A model generated the notes under the pieces. The model had not been told where the DNA came from. It saw only the letters and a list, made by a program, of their open reading frames with translations, and searched no databases. A program made the translations under genes and the position numbers. DNA of 64,000 nucleotides, from NCBI GenBank assembly GCA_037693485.1, contig CM075353.1, positions 7,264,001-7,328,000 on the forward strand. Direction: 5' to 3'. The DNA comes from Kitagawia praeruptora. Its lineage: Eukaryota; Streptophyta; Magnoliopsida; Apiales; Apiaceae. Below, one piece after another: positions 1-10,592 of the stretch (position 1 is its first letter; every line of letters starts with the position of its first letter).

Positions 1-260
1 CGAAGGAGTAGTGAATCGTTGTATTTCTATTCAGTTGTGCCTCAAGTGTTACTTCGTAAACTTGAGAGAGAATATTGTAACCATTATTATCATTATAGTG
101 GAAACATTCGGAGCAGGTCCCGTGGTTTTTACCTCTTTGGCTTAAGGGGGTTTTCCACGTATAAATCTTGGTGTTCATCTGTCAATATCTGTTATTATTA
201 TTGACTGTTATAATCTCCGTATTTAATTTACGCAAAGACAGGAAACGGGAATTCCTAACA
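1..260 (+). repeat. 5' LTR (partial) of the Copia element
   Basis: This is the last 260 bp of a 664-bp LTR. It aligns with 4765-5024 without gaps. The only difference found by eye is G at 219 against A at 4983, a CpG-to-CpA type change. It ends in CCTAACA directly before the primer-binding site. Confidence 0.95.
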
Positions 261-262
261 AT

Positions 263-274
263 TGGTATCAGAGC
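263..274 (+). other. Primer-binding site (initiator tRNA-Met)
   Basis: TGGTATCAGAGC lies two bases inside the LTR end. This is the usual plant Copia primer site, complementary to the 3' end of initiator methionine tRNA. Confidence 0.9.
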
Positions 275-451
275 TGGGGCCCACGTTGTTGGTGTCTAGG
301 AAAGTGCTTTGTGCGCAGTGGTTACTTGATAAAGCGCCGTATTAATACGGAAGGCTCCCCAAACACATCCACTTTCCTGGCCAACTTGTGTGGTTCTAAG
401 TGAGATTCCCGTAGTCTTTGGTAAATTAAAAAGGATGATTCTTCCAGTGTA

Positions 452-1725
452 ATGGTAAGCTTAACAGCTTCAAATTATCCGATGTGGAAAAGCAGAATAA
501 AGGATTTGCTTTATAGTAAGGACTTGTTTGATCCGGTGGAGCTAAAAGGAGTTAAACCTGCAGCAAAGTCTGATGCTGACTGGAAGAAGATGAACATGAA
601 AACTATCAATCTCATTGTCGATGGATTGATAATTCGGAGTATCATCATGTCTCTGAAGAAGAAGACGCTTATACACTTTGGACGACATTATTAGAGTCTA
701 CGTTCCAAGAGAAAAGTTCACAAAATGTAACTTTTCTAGTTCGTCAGCTGGTGAACATGAGGTACCAGGATGGGAACAACATGTCAGAGCATATGAGCGA
801 ATTCCAAGGGTTGTTAAATCAACTATCAAATATGAAGATGGAGTTTGAACAGAAATTCCAAGCAATATTTCTTCTCAATACTTTACCATCAGATTGGGAT
901 ACGCTAGTGGTGACAGTAACTAATGCTGTACCAACTGAGCAACTAACTTTGCGATCAATTAAGCAGAGTATCCTTAGTGAATCCATGAGAAGAAAGGTAC
1001 AAGGAGTCAGCCAAGATTCCCAGGCTCTTGTTATTGAGAACAGGGGTAGAAGCAACTACAGGGAGACAAACCGAGGGCGTAGTAAAAGCAGGAATTTTAG
1101 GAATTCCGGTGGCAAATCAAATGCCAATGTTGAATGCTACTATTGTAAGAAGAAGGGTCATTACAAAAAGGATTGTAGGGCCTGGCTCAAGCAACAAAAC
1201 AATGGTCAGCAAGGGAAACATGCCGAGAAAAGTACAACAGCTGCTATGACAAAAGATGTTGTGATCCTTTCTTTTGGGGAAGAAGAATGCTTACATGTTG
1301 ATGATCAGAAGGTCGAATGGGTGATAGATACTGGAGCAACGTATCATGCAACACCCATTCAGGAATTCTTTACGACGTACAAGTCAGGGGACTTTGGTAC
1401 TGTAAGAATGGGTAACTCAGATCAGTCAAAGATCGCAGGCATTGGTGACATCTGTATTGAGACAAACACGGGTTGTTCAATGACTTTGAAAGATGTCAGG
1501 CATGTTCCGGACTTACGGCTCAACTTGATTTCCTGCATGGCGCTAGACAAGCAAGGGTACGTAAATACCTTCGGTGGTGGAAGGTGGAAGCTTACTACGG
1601 GTTCGTTGGTGGTTGCAAGAGGTTCCACTTGTGGCTCTTTGTACAAGACACAAGTGACGATGTGTTCAAATGAGTTGAAGATGAAGCTTCAGCAAGTTTG
1701 TGGCACAAGAGGCTTGGTCACATGA
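452..1725 (+). pseudogene. Copia gag-protease region, frameshifted
   Basis: The first part (452-694) is a UBN2/DUF4219-like gag start. The frame shifts around 620-640, and gag continues from about 640 in the frame that stays open to 1725. A CCHC zinc knuckle (CYYCKKKGHYKKDC) lies near 1135-1176, and the aspartic protease motif (VIDTGATYHATP) near 1321. The GAG-pre-integrase motif (WHKRLGH) is in another frame from 1698, so a second frameshift lies between about 1660 and 1700. In an intact element this region packages RNA and processes the polyprotein. Here it is broken at least twice. Confidence 0.9.
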
Positions 1726-4330
1726 GCGAGAAAGGGCTGCAGATTCTAGCAAAGAAATCCCTCATTCCATTTGCTAAAGGAACTGCATTGCAGCCATGCG
1801 AATATTGTTTATTCGGGAAACAACATAGAGTGTCTTTTAGCAGTCCATTGAAGAAAAAGTCGGAGCTATTAGAAAGAGTTTATTCTGATGTATGTGGTCC
1901 GTTTGAGGTGGAGTCCTTAAGCGGAAATAGGTACTTTGTTACCTTCATTGATGAAGCATCTCGAAAGGTGTGGATTGAGATACTCAAATCCAAAGATCAA
2001 GTGTTTGAGTACTTCTAGAAGTTTCATGCCATGGTTGAAAGATCAACAGGGAAACAACTGAAGTGCCTTCGTAGTGACAATAGGGGGAGTACACTTCAAA
2101 AGAGTTTAAAGAGTATCTTGCAAAGCATGGTATCCAGCATGAAAGAACAGTTCCTGGCACCCCACAACAGAATGGTGTTGCGGAAAGAATGAACCGCACC
2201 ATTGCTGAACGAGTCAGATGCATGTTGAAAATGTCTAAACTACCGAAGTCATTTTGGGGAGAAGCTGTAAGAACAGCTTGCTACTTGATCAATCGATCTC
2301 CATCGGCACCTCTGAATTTTGAGATTCCAGAGAAGATCTGGTTAGAAAAGGATGTTTCCTATTCCTACTTGCGGGTGTTTGGATGCAAGGCTTTTGCACA
2401 CATCCCAAAGGAGCATAGAACAAAGCTTGAAGATAAATCAACTCCGTGTATTCTCGTTGGCTACGGGGATCCAGAGTTCGGGTATCGGTTGTGGAATCCT
2501 GAATCGAAGAAGATATTCAGGAGTAGAGATGTGGTTTTCCATGAGTCTCAAAATTATGAGAATTTTGGGAGCACTCAACAACCAAGGCAAGCTAGAAATC
2601 TAGATACATTAGAAGATGATGGAGATGATACGATAGATGATGAGGCTGCTGAGCAGGGGGAGCTACCGCCTCAGCCTGAAGCTGAAGAAACTCAGCCACG
2701 ACGTTCTACGAGAGAACGGAGACCATCAGGAAGATATCTTTCATCCGAGTATATCTTAATTGCTGATGAGGGGGAGCCCGAGACCTTTGAGGAAGTTAAG
2801 TCTCATAAAGAAAGCAATTGCTGGTTGAAAGCAATGCAAGAGGAGATGGATTCTTTAAATAAGAATGAAACTTATGAGTTGACTACACTTCTGAGAGGAC
2901 GGAAGGCTTTGAGGAACAAATGGGTCTTCAAAGTAAAAAGGGATGATGAAAAGCTTGTAAAGTATAAAGCACGCTTGGTGGTTAAAGGCTTTGCACAGAA
3001 GGAAGGCATTGATTTCGATGAAATCTTTTCTCCGGTTGTAAAGATGACATCAATCCGAACAGTTCTCGGATTAGCGGCTAGCATGGATCTTGAGCTTGAG
3101 CAGTTAGATGTGAAAACTGCATTCCTTCATGGATATTTGAAGGAAGCGATCTACATGCACCAGCCAGAAGGATTTGAAGTGAAAGGGAAGGAGCACATGG
3201 TTTGTAAACTCAAGAAGAGTTTATACGGGCTTAAGCAAGCGCCAAGACAGTGGTACAAAAAGTTTGATTCATTCATGAGGAATCATAAGTTCAAGAGAAC
3301 TGCATCCGATCACTGTGCTTATGTGCAAAGGTTTCCTAACGGTAACTTTATTATCCTGCTGCTTTATGTTGATGATATGTTAGTGGTCGGTCAAGATGCT
3401 AACATGATCCGCAAGCTGAAAGAAGATTTGTCAAAGTTCTTTGATATGAAAGACTTGGGTCCAGCAAAATAAATCCTAGGGATGAAGATTGTTCGTGATA
3501 GAACAACTCGGAGGTTGTGGCTTTCACAACAGGGATATATTGAACGGGTATTGAAAAGGTTCAATATGGATGATGCTAAACCTGTTAGCATACCATTGGC
3601 GGGACATTTTAAACTGGATAAGAAAATGTGTCCATCAACAGACAAGGAGAAGAAGGATATGGAGGAAGTTCCCTACTCATCCGCAGTGGGGAGTCTTATG
3701 TATGCATTGGTTTGTACAAGACCAGATATTGCTCATGCTGTTGGAGTTGTGAGTAGATATCTGTCAAATCCAGGAAGAAAGCATTGGGAAACAGTTAAGT
3801 GGATTCTCAGATATCTCAAGGGCACTTCCGGGTTATGCTTGAAGTATGGACACGGTGAACCAGTCTTGGAAGGTTTTACAGATGCTGACATGGCAGGACA
3901 TCCAGATGGGATGAAGTCCACGTCAGGGATGCTTTTCACTTTTGCGGGGGGAGCTGTAGCATGACAGTCCAAGTTGCAAAAGTGTGTTGCGTTGTCAACA
4001 ACTGAATCAGAGTATATTGTTGCTTGTGAAGCAGGCAAGGAGCTGGTTTGGTTAAAGCTATTTCTCCAAGAATTGGGTCAGAAGCAAGACAACTTTGAGT
4101 TGTATTGTGATAGCCAGAATGCTATTGACTTGAGCAAGAATGCTACTTGTCACAGTCGTACTAAGCATATTAATGTACGTTACCATTGGCTACGGGAACA
4201 GGTTGAAGATGGGGTGCTACAGATAGAGAAGATACACACGGATAAGAATCCGGCTGATATGATGACAAAGGTGGTTCCGCGAGAAAAGTTGGAGCTGTGC
4301 AAACAAGGCGCAGGTATGGAGTGCAAGTGA
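1698..4330 (+). pseudogene. Copia integrase - reverse transcriptase - RNase H region, interrupted
   Basis: The order is GAG-pre-integrase (WHKRLGHMSEKGLQ), integrase core (VYSDVCGPFEVES, later [14 protein letters not shown]), reverse transcriptase (QLDVKTAFLHG, LLYVDDMLVVG) and Ty1-type RNase H (ALSTTESEYI) ending at 4330. Breaks seen: TAG at 2016-2018, a one-base shift in the G-run near 2076, TAA at 3470-3472 and TGA at 3962-3964. Frame is kept across the last two stops, so those are point nonsense changes. All three stops fit C-to-T or G-to-A transitions. The family cuts, joins and copies element DNA in cytoplasmic particles and the nucleus. This copy cannot do so alone. Confidence 0.92.
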
Positions 4331-4360
4331 TTAGTTGTGAGTTTGGAATTATGGGAAGAT

Positions 4361-5024
4361 TGTTAGGCAGCTGCCTTATGATAATTCAACCCCTCACCAA
4401 CCCCCTCCACCTACTATGTACAAACCCCCTCCTATAAATACCCCCTCCCCCCTTCATTAGTTAACACACCAAAAACATCTTACTCTCTTCTCTCCCTCAT
4501 TTCTTAGTTTATAGCTGCTAGATAGTCCGTCTAGTAGGAAACTTACCTTGCGGTAGTTTCAGGCAAGTCAGGATAGGGGGCCCTCGTGCTACTCTATTCT
4601 TTCGTTTCGGGTGAGTTAGGGTGAGAGTTTGGTCGGGCTGTAGCCATCTGGGTTTACAGCATTAGGAGTTCGTCCAGCTATTGCAGCCGCAACAAGGGGA
4701 GTCCTCCAGGTTATCCGGTCAAGTACCGAAGGGATAGTTCTGTCCAGGTTATTTGGTCCAGTACCGAAGGAGTAGTGAATCGTTGTATTTCTATTCAGTT
4801 GTGCCTCAAGTGTTACTTCGTAAACTTGAGAGAGAATATTGTAACCATTATTATCATTATAGTGGAAACATTCGGAGCAGGTCCCGTGGTTTTTACCTCT
4901 TTGGCTTAAGGGGGTTTTCCACGTATAAATCTTGGTGTTCATCTGTCAATATCTGTTATTATTATTGACTGTTATAATCTCCATATTTAATTTACGCAAA
5001 GACAGGAAACGGGAATTCCTAACA
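4361..5024 (+). repeat. 3' LTR of the Copia element
   Basis: 664 bp bounded by the inverted terminal repeats TGTTAGG and CCTAACA and preceded by a purine tract. A TATA motif (TATAAATA, 4433-4440) lies in a C-rich stretch about 70 bp from the start, as expected for an LTR promoter. Confidence 0.93.
4433..4440 (+). promoter_or_regulatory. TATA box of the LTR promoter
   Basis: TATAAATA in the upstream part of the LTR, flanked by CCCCTCC runs. Its position suits the U3 region and would start transcription rightward from this 3' LTR. Confidence 0.6.
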
Positions 5025-5625
5025 CACACCAAACCGCAAGTGAAAGTGCCTTCTTCAATTTCCAGCATGAACTTGGCCAAACATGAACAATGCACTTTCT
5101 AATCTTTTGACTAGTAGATTATGATGTTTCTATAAAATTTCTAAACAAACTTAAAAAGCCACTTTCAATAAACTTCTGTACTAACTTTCTGATCTTTTGA
5201 CTAGTAGAATTGTGATGTTTGGTGCATCAATCGACGGTAGTCAGGGACAAGCCGATTTTTAATGCAAATAGTTGGTGAAATGTGAATGCAGCTGTATATT
5301 TCAACCAAGACAAAAGAAATTAGAATCAGAATCATCATTCCAGTATTGGAATAAATTTACACAATCGGTTTTTCAATTTCGACTCGACAATAAAAAGATT
5401 AAACTTAAATTTTGTAAGCCAAAACTCGACTCGATTCTGTTAGTTTATTACGAACATTGTGGGTCTTAGGCCATACTGGTCACTTTAAATACTACTATAG
5501 TTTAACAAAATTTTACCTCTAGGAACGACAAAACAGCCAGCCCACCGAGCGAACCACCAAAAAAGATTCTAACAACAGACAAGCTTTCGTTTAAAACGCC
5601 GTTAGTTATCGTGTTTTAATTTGTT
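5025..5625. other. Intergenic stretch upstream of the WVD2-like gene
   Basis: No coding region is supported. It holds an imperfect two-copy repeat (about 5099-5128 and 5189-5222) sharing TCTTTTGACTAGTAGA. The end nearest the gene probably contains its promoter. Confidence 0.5.
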
Positions 5626-5632
5626 TATATAA
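5626..5632 (+). promoter_or_regulatory. TATA box of the WVD2-like gene
   Basis: TATATAA, followed by a C/A-rich leader. About 105 bp downstream a donor-like CTT|GTAAG at 5737 would begin a 5'-UTR intron ending near 6382-6385, just before the start codon. Transcription start is inferred near 5655-5665. Confidence 0.55.
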
Positions 5633-6389
5633 GTACACACGCACGCACGTCCAATAGCGTAGACAATTACATTTCTCCCTGCAGTTGACAAAAATCGCCA
5701 ACACAACGTAAACACAAGGACTCAACGCTTAAACTTGTAAGCCATTTCTCACATTTTCTTCAAGTCAAATCTTTTCTGTTGCTATAATTAAGTTGGTTCA
5801 TTTTGATAAATATGATGTGCCCTGTTGGTCTTTTCATGTGTTTGTTATGTCTTGTTACTGCTTTTATTGAATAATCACTGTCGGTGCTTACAGTTCTATT
5901 CTGAAATTGTTCTCATTATGCAATATTATGATTTATGGGTAAGTTTATAGTCAAAAGATGTTGCGTACTTGTTTCTTTAAGGTTAGCGGCACAACTTGTT
6001 GTCTGCTTGTCAGCTTGATCTGTACAAGAATTAGACAAAGATAATGTCTGCAAGATGCAATGAATACCGGATATGTTTTGCAGCAGAAATAGATTGAATA
6101 CTTTGCAAGATAATATGGGGGGTTTTTTAGTAGGGAGTGTGTACCTGATTATGTGATGCTTGGTATGTGTGTGTGTATGTGTATGAAAGACAGTTTTAAG
6201 ATATAGTTCGCCTGAAACTCTGTTTTCGTTGAATCTATACTCTTTATTAAAAATAGAAACCCCCTTTAAATGGTGTATACCGCGGTATGCACGGTATGCC
6301 AATTAATTAATTAATTAAGCTGCTGATAAGCGCCAAACTAAAACTGGTCTAAAACATGGTTTTGTACTTCTGCTTTTTGTAGCAGCAAT

Positions 6390-7777
6390 ATGAGAATGAA
6401 AGTAACTGATATTTATATGAAGAAGGAACCTGATGGCAAGCATGATATACCAAACTTAAATAGTGAGTCTGGATTGTTGACGGAAAAAGTGAAAAGTAAA
6501 ACTCAGTATATAAAGGGTGACAGTAAGAAGTCTGGAATTTGTATAAAACATGCACCAAAATCTACTCCTGGAATTGTCAAGATGAAGTACACTGTTCCAC
6601 AGCCATTTGCTCTAGCAACTGAAAGACGTGCTCAATCCGTAACTCGTCCCACTGGGACTGAAACAGATGCTGTTACTCCTGGGAGAAAATCATATCACTT
6701 CACAAGCAATTTGAACACTCAACCTTCCTTGAAGCAGACTGAGGTTAAGATTTCTACTTCTCTTGCAAACTATTCAGTGTTGAATGCAAGTACTAACCAG
6801 TTCCCAACTTCTTATCTCCTGACAGCAAGTCTCACCCTCACCACTACGGAAGCCATTGCAACCTTATTATAAGAAGCATTCCGATGAAGATGACTCTAGT
6901 TTTGTTCCTTCTTCGTATCCTTTTACAGCTACGACTGATATTTAATAATCTATCATCCTCCTATGTTATATATACTCTTCCTTGCTAAGTTATTCTTAAC
7001 CACACATATATAGTACTGCATCACCAAGGACTATCACGCCCAGGGTAACAATTGCTTCAGCCCCAGCATTCAGGAGCATTACACGTGCAGAGAGACGAAA
7101 GGAGGTAATCTTTCATTAATTTCCTAAATGTGGAGATTGTTTTTAAGTCCTCTTCGGCAAGTTCTTTTTTAACTTAGATAAAAATGAGTAATTATATCGT
7201 TATTTCTTAAATCTTTGCCTGTATCATCTTTTAGTTTTATACAAAATTGGAGGAGAAGCACCATGCACTGGAGGTTGAAAAAACTCAGTATGAAGAAAGG
7301 ACTAAGGTACCCTTGTCTCCTTTCACTAATAATGTAAATTTTAAATTTCATCTCAGCAGGTACAGTGATTAGTGATTCTTTAAACAAGCTTCCTCTCCCT
7401 TTGCTTTCTGCAGCATATCCGTCTCTGTAACTGTAATCTATTTTAAAATTGTAGGAAGAGATAGAAGCAGCTATCAAGCAACTAAGAAAGAGTTTGGTAT
7501 TCAAGGCAAACCCCATGCCAAGTTTCTATCATGATGGTCCGCCACCAAAATATGAATTGAAAAAGGTACTCCACCATAATTCTGTAGAAATCAAGACCAG
7601 AGTTATGTAATTGTTGAAATCTAGTTTTTCTAATAATGACTTGGTTTTGTGCAGCCACCACCAACTCGTGCAAAATCACCAAATTTGAGCAGAAGGAAGA
7701 GCTGCAGCGATGCAGCTCCTGTAAATAAAGAAAGAAGGGATCGTATGAGAGAAAATCGATACAGTCTTGTTGACTAA
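6390..7777 (+). CDS. WVD2/WDL-like protein with TPX2 C-terminal (KLEEK) domain
   Basis: Six coding exons join in frame: 6390-6743, 6826-6914, 7014-7104, 7235-7306, 7455-7565 and 7655-7777, giving 279 residues. That is close to the roughly 200-290 residues of WVD2 and WDL1. The KLEEK core ([16 protein letters not shown]) is at residues 179-194, [17 protein letters not shown] near 219-233, and a basic tail follows. [13 protein letters not shown] lies upstream near residue 70. All introns are GT-AG. The first coding intron is only 82 nt and has a perfect TACTAAC branch point. Family members bind and bundle microtubules and affect anisotropic cell growth and organ twisting. The start fits the family N-terminus ([12 protein letters not shown]). 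A 3'-UTR intron (about 7822-8028) is possible. Confidence 0.92.
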
Positions 7778-8464
7778 GGAGCCGGTACAATCACTTCCAC
7801 AGACACGAAGGATCTTATGAATGGTAACGCTACCTATAAATGAATTTCAAGTCCAATAAGATTAGTGGACAGGGGAATATAGATGCTGCTGTTCTGTCCT
7901 GATTTTCTCGCTTTTTTATTTTAGTTTCTTGTGAGCTATCTATTTGATTTATTTTTGTGTGCGGGGGGAGGGGTTTGGTGCTTCTCTTATTCGTTAGTGT
8001 CTGCTTGAGATAATGTTTTGATTTCAGAGCATGCAAGGATGGTTTGTACAATGTTAGTATCTAAGTGTAAATGTTATGTAAGCTATTTCCCGATTAACAA
8101 GTTTGGTTGTATATTGAAAGAATAATGTTCTAATCGTTCAAAAGACCAGTAATGTAAGGATCTCTTTGTCTGATTTTCTTAAACTTTCGATATACATGTC
8201 CTTAATCTGAAGCCTTGTGAGCTGCAAACTTCAGCCTCATTCTGAACACATAACCTGCAAGTAGCCTGTCAGTGCATCGCATATCCGATTAGCGGGTATG
8301 AATTCTTCCAAAAAAATCCGATCTGTTAATGATCCTATCCGAAAATGGTCCGATCCGATAACGAGCGGATATGGATTTGTATGATCCGATCCGATATGAA
8401 TATATTATTTTTTTTATATTTTATATATTTATGTAATATATAATATTAAATATATGTTAAATAA

Positions 8465-8469
<5 letters not shown>

Positions 8470-8515
<46 letters not shown>
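8470..8515. repeat. (AT)n microsatellite
   Basis: About 46 bp of alternating A and T. It directly abuts a MITE that appears to have used TA-repeat sequence as its target. Confidence 0.95.
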
Positions 8516-8517
<2 letters not shown>

Positions 8518-8857
8518 CTAGCGTTCAAATAGAAACCAACCTTAGAATAGAAACTAAAAACCTACACTAAATAAATTATATTTCATTTATTTTAATGGCC
8601 CCGCTAGGGGCACATTCACAAAAAATTTATAAAATTATTGGTTCTATTCAACAAAAAAAAAGTTACTATTCACGTGCTGACGTCACTGCCACGTCATCAC
8701 GTGAACATTAACTTTTTAAAATTTTTTTAATTTTTTTTGTTGAATAGAGTCAAGAATGGGGTTACCCCTAGTTCGGTCATTAGATTAGCTTGAAATATTT
8801 AATTTAGGTTTAGTTTCTAGTTTATATTCTAAGTTAGTTTCTATTAGAATAAGACCC
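8516..8857. mobile_element. Mutator-like MITE with long terminal inverted repeats
   Basis: The left end (8516 on) and the complement of the right end (to 8857) match over about 45 bp, sharing AATAGAAAC, CTTAGAATA and AAACTA blocks. Both flanks are TATATATAT, consistent with a 9-bp target duplication. The interior folds further: an almost perfect hairpin at 8670-8706 carries two CACGTG-type cores around TGACGTCA. No coding capacity. Confidence 0.7.
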
Positions 8858-9001
8858 TATATATATAATATATAAAATTTTATATAAATAATATTATTTT
8901 GTAATATAAATTTGGATTTGTCAATGTATATGTCATAATTTCAATTTTTATTTCATCAAAATATTTTAAAATACTATTTTTTTAATAATAAAAAAAAATT
9001 A

Positions 9002-9252
9002 CTCCCTCCGTCCCAATGATTTCTATACATTGGGGGACGGGGGCGTGTCACGCATTTTAAGGCTCCTAACTACTATAGTTACGTAACTTATTTTTACAAT
9101 TTTCTTTTTTTGTATAAAAATAGAACAATCCTACTTTTATACAAAAAAAGAAAATTTTAAAAATAAGTTATGGAACTACACTAGTTATGCACCTTAAAAT
9201 GCGTGTCAGACACTTTAAAAAAAATGTATAGAAATGAGTGGGACGGAGGGAG
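9002..9252. mobile_element. Stowaway-type MITE
   Basis: The ends CTCCCTCCGTCCC and GGGACGGAGGGAG are the classic plant Stowaway (Tc1/mariner) terminal repeats. They are flanked by TA at 9000-9001 and 9253-9254. The interior is itself inverted-repeat-like (TTTTTGTATAAAAATAG against its complement). Confidence 0.92.
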
Positions 9253-9491
9253 TATAATTTTAAAATTTATTAAACGGATCGGAGGTCCGATCCGATAACC
9301 CGAAATCCGAACGGATCAGATATGGATCGACCTAAAAAAAATCCAACTCCTGATCTGATCCGAATCCGAAAAATCTTAACGGATATGGATTTAGGATGAT
9401 CCGATTCGAATCCGACCCATTGACAAGCCTGCAAGCAGGGCATGCTCGTGAATAATAGTGAAGAGTCGAATTCTCGATTCTAAACACATAA

Positions 9492-9695
9492 TGATAACAA
9501 ACATATCTGTTACATATATAAATGAATAAAGAAGGAGAAAAGAGATTGAGAAAAATATGCACAAACAGAGTTTTCATTAATTAGCTATATTGTGAAATGA
9601 ACAAGTGACTAAAAAGAAATTAAGTGGCTCTTTATATAGAGCCAAATTATATTCAACCACAAGTACTAAACTACCTCTATATGTATTCCTTAATA
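9492..9695 (-). repeat. 3' LTR of the gene-carrying retroelement
   Basis: 204 bp. By eye it differs from 36228-36435 at about 15 sites plus a 4-bp TA indel. It contains the palindrome GGCTCTTTATATAGAGCC, giving a minus-strand TATATAAAGAG promoter-like motif. Confidence 0.75.
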
Positions 9696-10359
9696 CTCCC
9701 TCTCAAGCTAATGAGTGAGAACGAAGTGAAACTCTTAGCTTGAAGATGGAAACTGATGCTAGTGAGAACCAATGTCCTGACAGTTTGGAGTGTGCCACTA
9801 TCATTCGATGACTAATGCTCACAAAGCTCAACATCATGGCAATTTACTTACATGTTTTATTACTCCATCGATTTCCCTTCTTCTTTGTCCCCAGTAATTT
9901 CTATCTCTAAAACGGTTTTTCAAGGGCTCATGGCCTACCTCAATAGAATTTGACGGAATTTAAAAGAAGGTTCGAGGCACAATTTCAAGTCCTGACAGTT
10001 GGAGTGGACTACTGCTCACAGAGCTCAATATCATAGGACATGTTACTTCCATGATTTTAAAATCTCCATCGATTTCCCTTCACTCCTTTAACCATAACTT
10101 GATCTGTTAACTCAAGGCACTTCGCCTCAACAGAATCTGGTAGAGCAAAGTATCGAAGCACAACTTTCAGGCATGATCGGAGTAATCAAGGCTTCATGCC
10201 TAATCTCCACGAGTAAACAAGGTTTCACCCAATATCGTACCATGCATTTTCTGGATTGAATTATCAGCCAAGTTGACAATGCAAGAAAAAATGTTGAACT
10301 AGCTCGGCAACTCGTTCATTCTGCACATTTCAGAAATGAACTCTCGATTTTTATGAGGA
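9696..10359. other. Unidentified interior of the gene-carrying retroelement
   Basis: It begins with the minus-strand polypurine tract next to the LTR. No family was recognised in the rest. Two diverged blocks (about 9755-9915 and 9990-10100) share phrases such as TCCTGACAGTT, GCTCACA and CCATCGATTTCCCTTC, so an internal duplication is likely. Short minus-strand peptides such as YFALPDSVEAKCLEL look coding-derived but could not be assigned. Confidence 0.45.
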
Positions 10360-10572
10360 TCTTCCCATCGACTTTGTGATATCATTTAGTGAACAACTTG
10401 AAAGAAGTACAGATGGATCACTCACAACAGTGCAAACTTTAGCTTCTACTGCAATGTGTGGTACTATACACTCTATCTTGGGTGGTCAACCTTTGCTAAT
10501 TCTTGAATTTGCTGAACCTACTGTACTTATGTACACATTCATGTACAACTTTGCACAAGATAGACCAGAGCT
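10360..10572 (+). pseudogene. Captured fragment of a BOR-type borate exporter
   Basis: About 70 codons are open. They include [40 protein letters not shown] and [17 protein letters not shown], which match the conserved early transmembrane region of plant BOR (SLC4-like) transporters. Intact BOR proteins have about 700 residues and export borate at the plasma membrane. This piece has no start, no further transmembrane segments and no stop of its own. It lies on the opposite strand to the neighbouring ABC1K fragment, and the two meet within about 20 bp (10573-10592). Confidence 0.8.
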
Positions 10573-10592
10573 GCAGATGGATATGAATCGCG

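Larger units (their letters stand above)
1..5024 (+). mobile_element. Copia LTR retrotransposon, Tnt1-like, 5' end outside the window
   Basis: The first 260 bases repeat the 3' part of the LTR at 4361-5024 with one hand-counted mismatch. A tRNA-iMet-type primer site follows at 263-274. Gag, protease, integrase, reverse transcriptase and RNase H come in Copia order up to 4330. A purine-rich stretch just before 4361 (ATGGGAAGA) is the likely polypurine tract. The LTR starts TGTTAGG and ends CCTAACA, and the expected 3' target-site duplication is CACAC (5025-5029). Protein motifs resemble tobacco Tnt1 (Tork lineage). The coding region has frameshifts and stops, so this copy cannot make a full polyprotein. 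Confidence 0.95.
8254..9435. mobile_element. Probable non-autonomous hAT-type repeat containing other MITEs
   Basis: An 8-bp direct repeat, CCTGCAAG, stands at 8254-8261 and 9428-9435, the size expected for hAT. Next to it are degenerate inverted ends (CCTGTCAGTGCAT on the left; the complement of ATGGGTTGACA-like sequence on the right). Subterminal GATCCGATCCGATA-type repeats fill 8325-8395 and 9270-9415. There is no coding capacity. Two further MITEs and an AT microsatellite sit inside. The terminal repeats are poor, so the boundary call rests mainly on the 8-bp duplication. Confidence 0.5.

Noticed and set aside
6744..6872. Continuation of the first WVD2-like exon as a 160-residue protein
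   Set aside because: Splicing at 6743/6826 restores the conserved downstream frame ([17 protein letters not shown]), so the continuation is intron.
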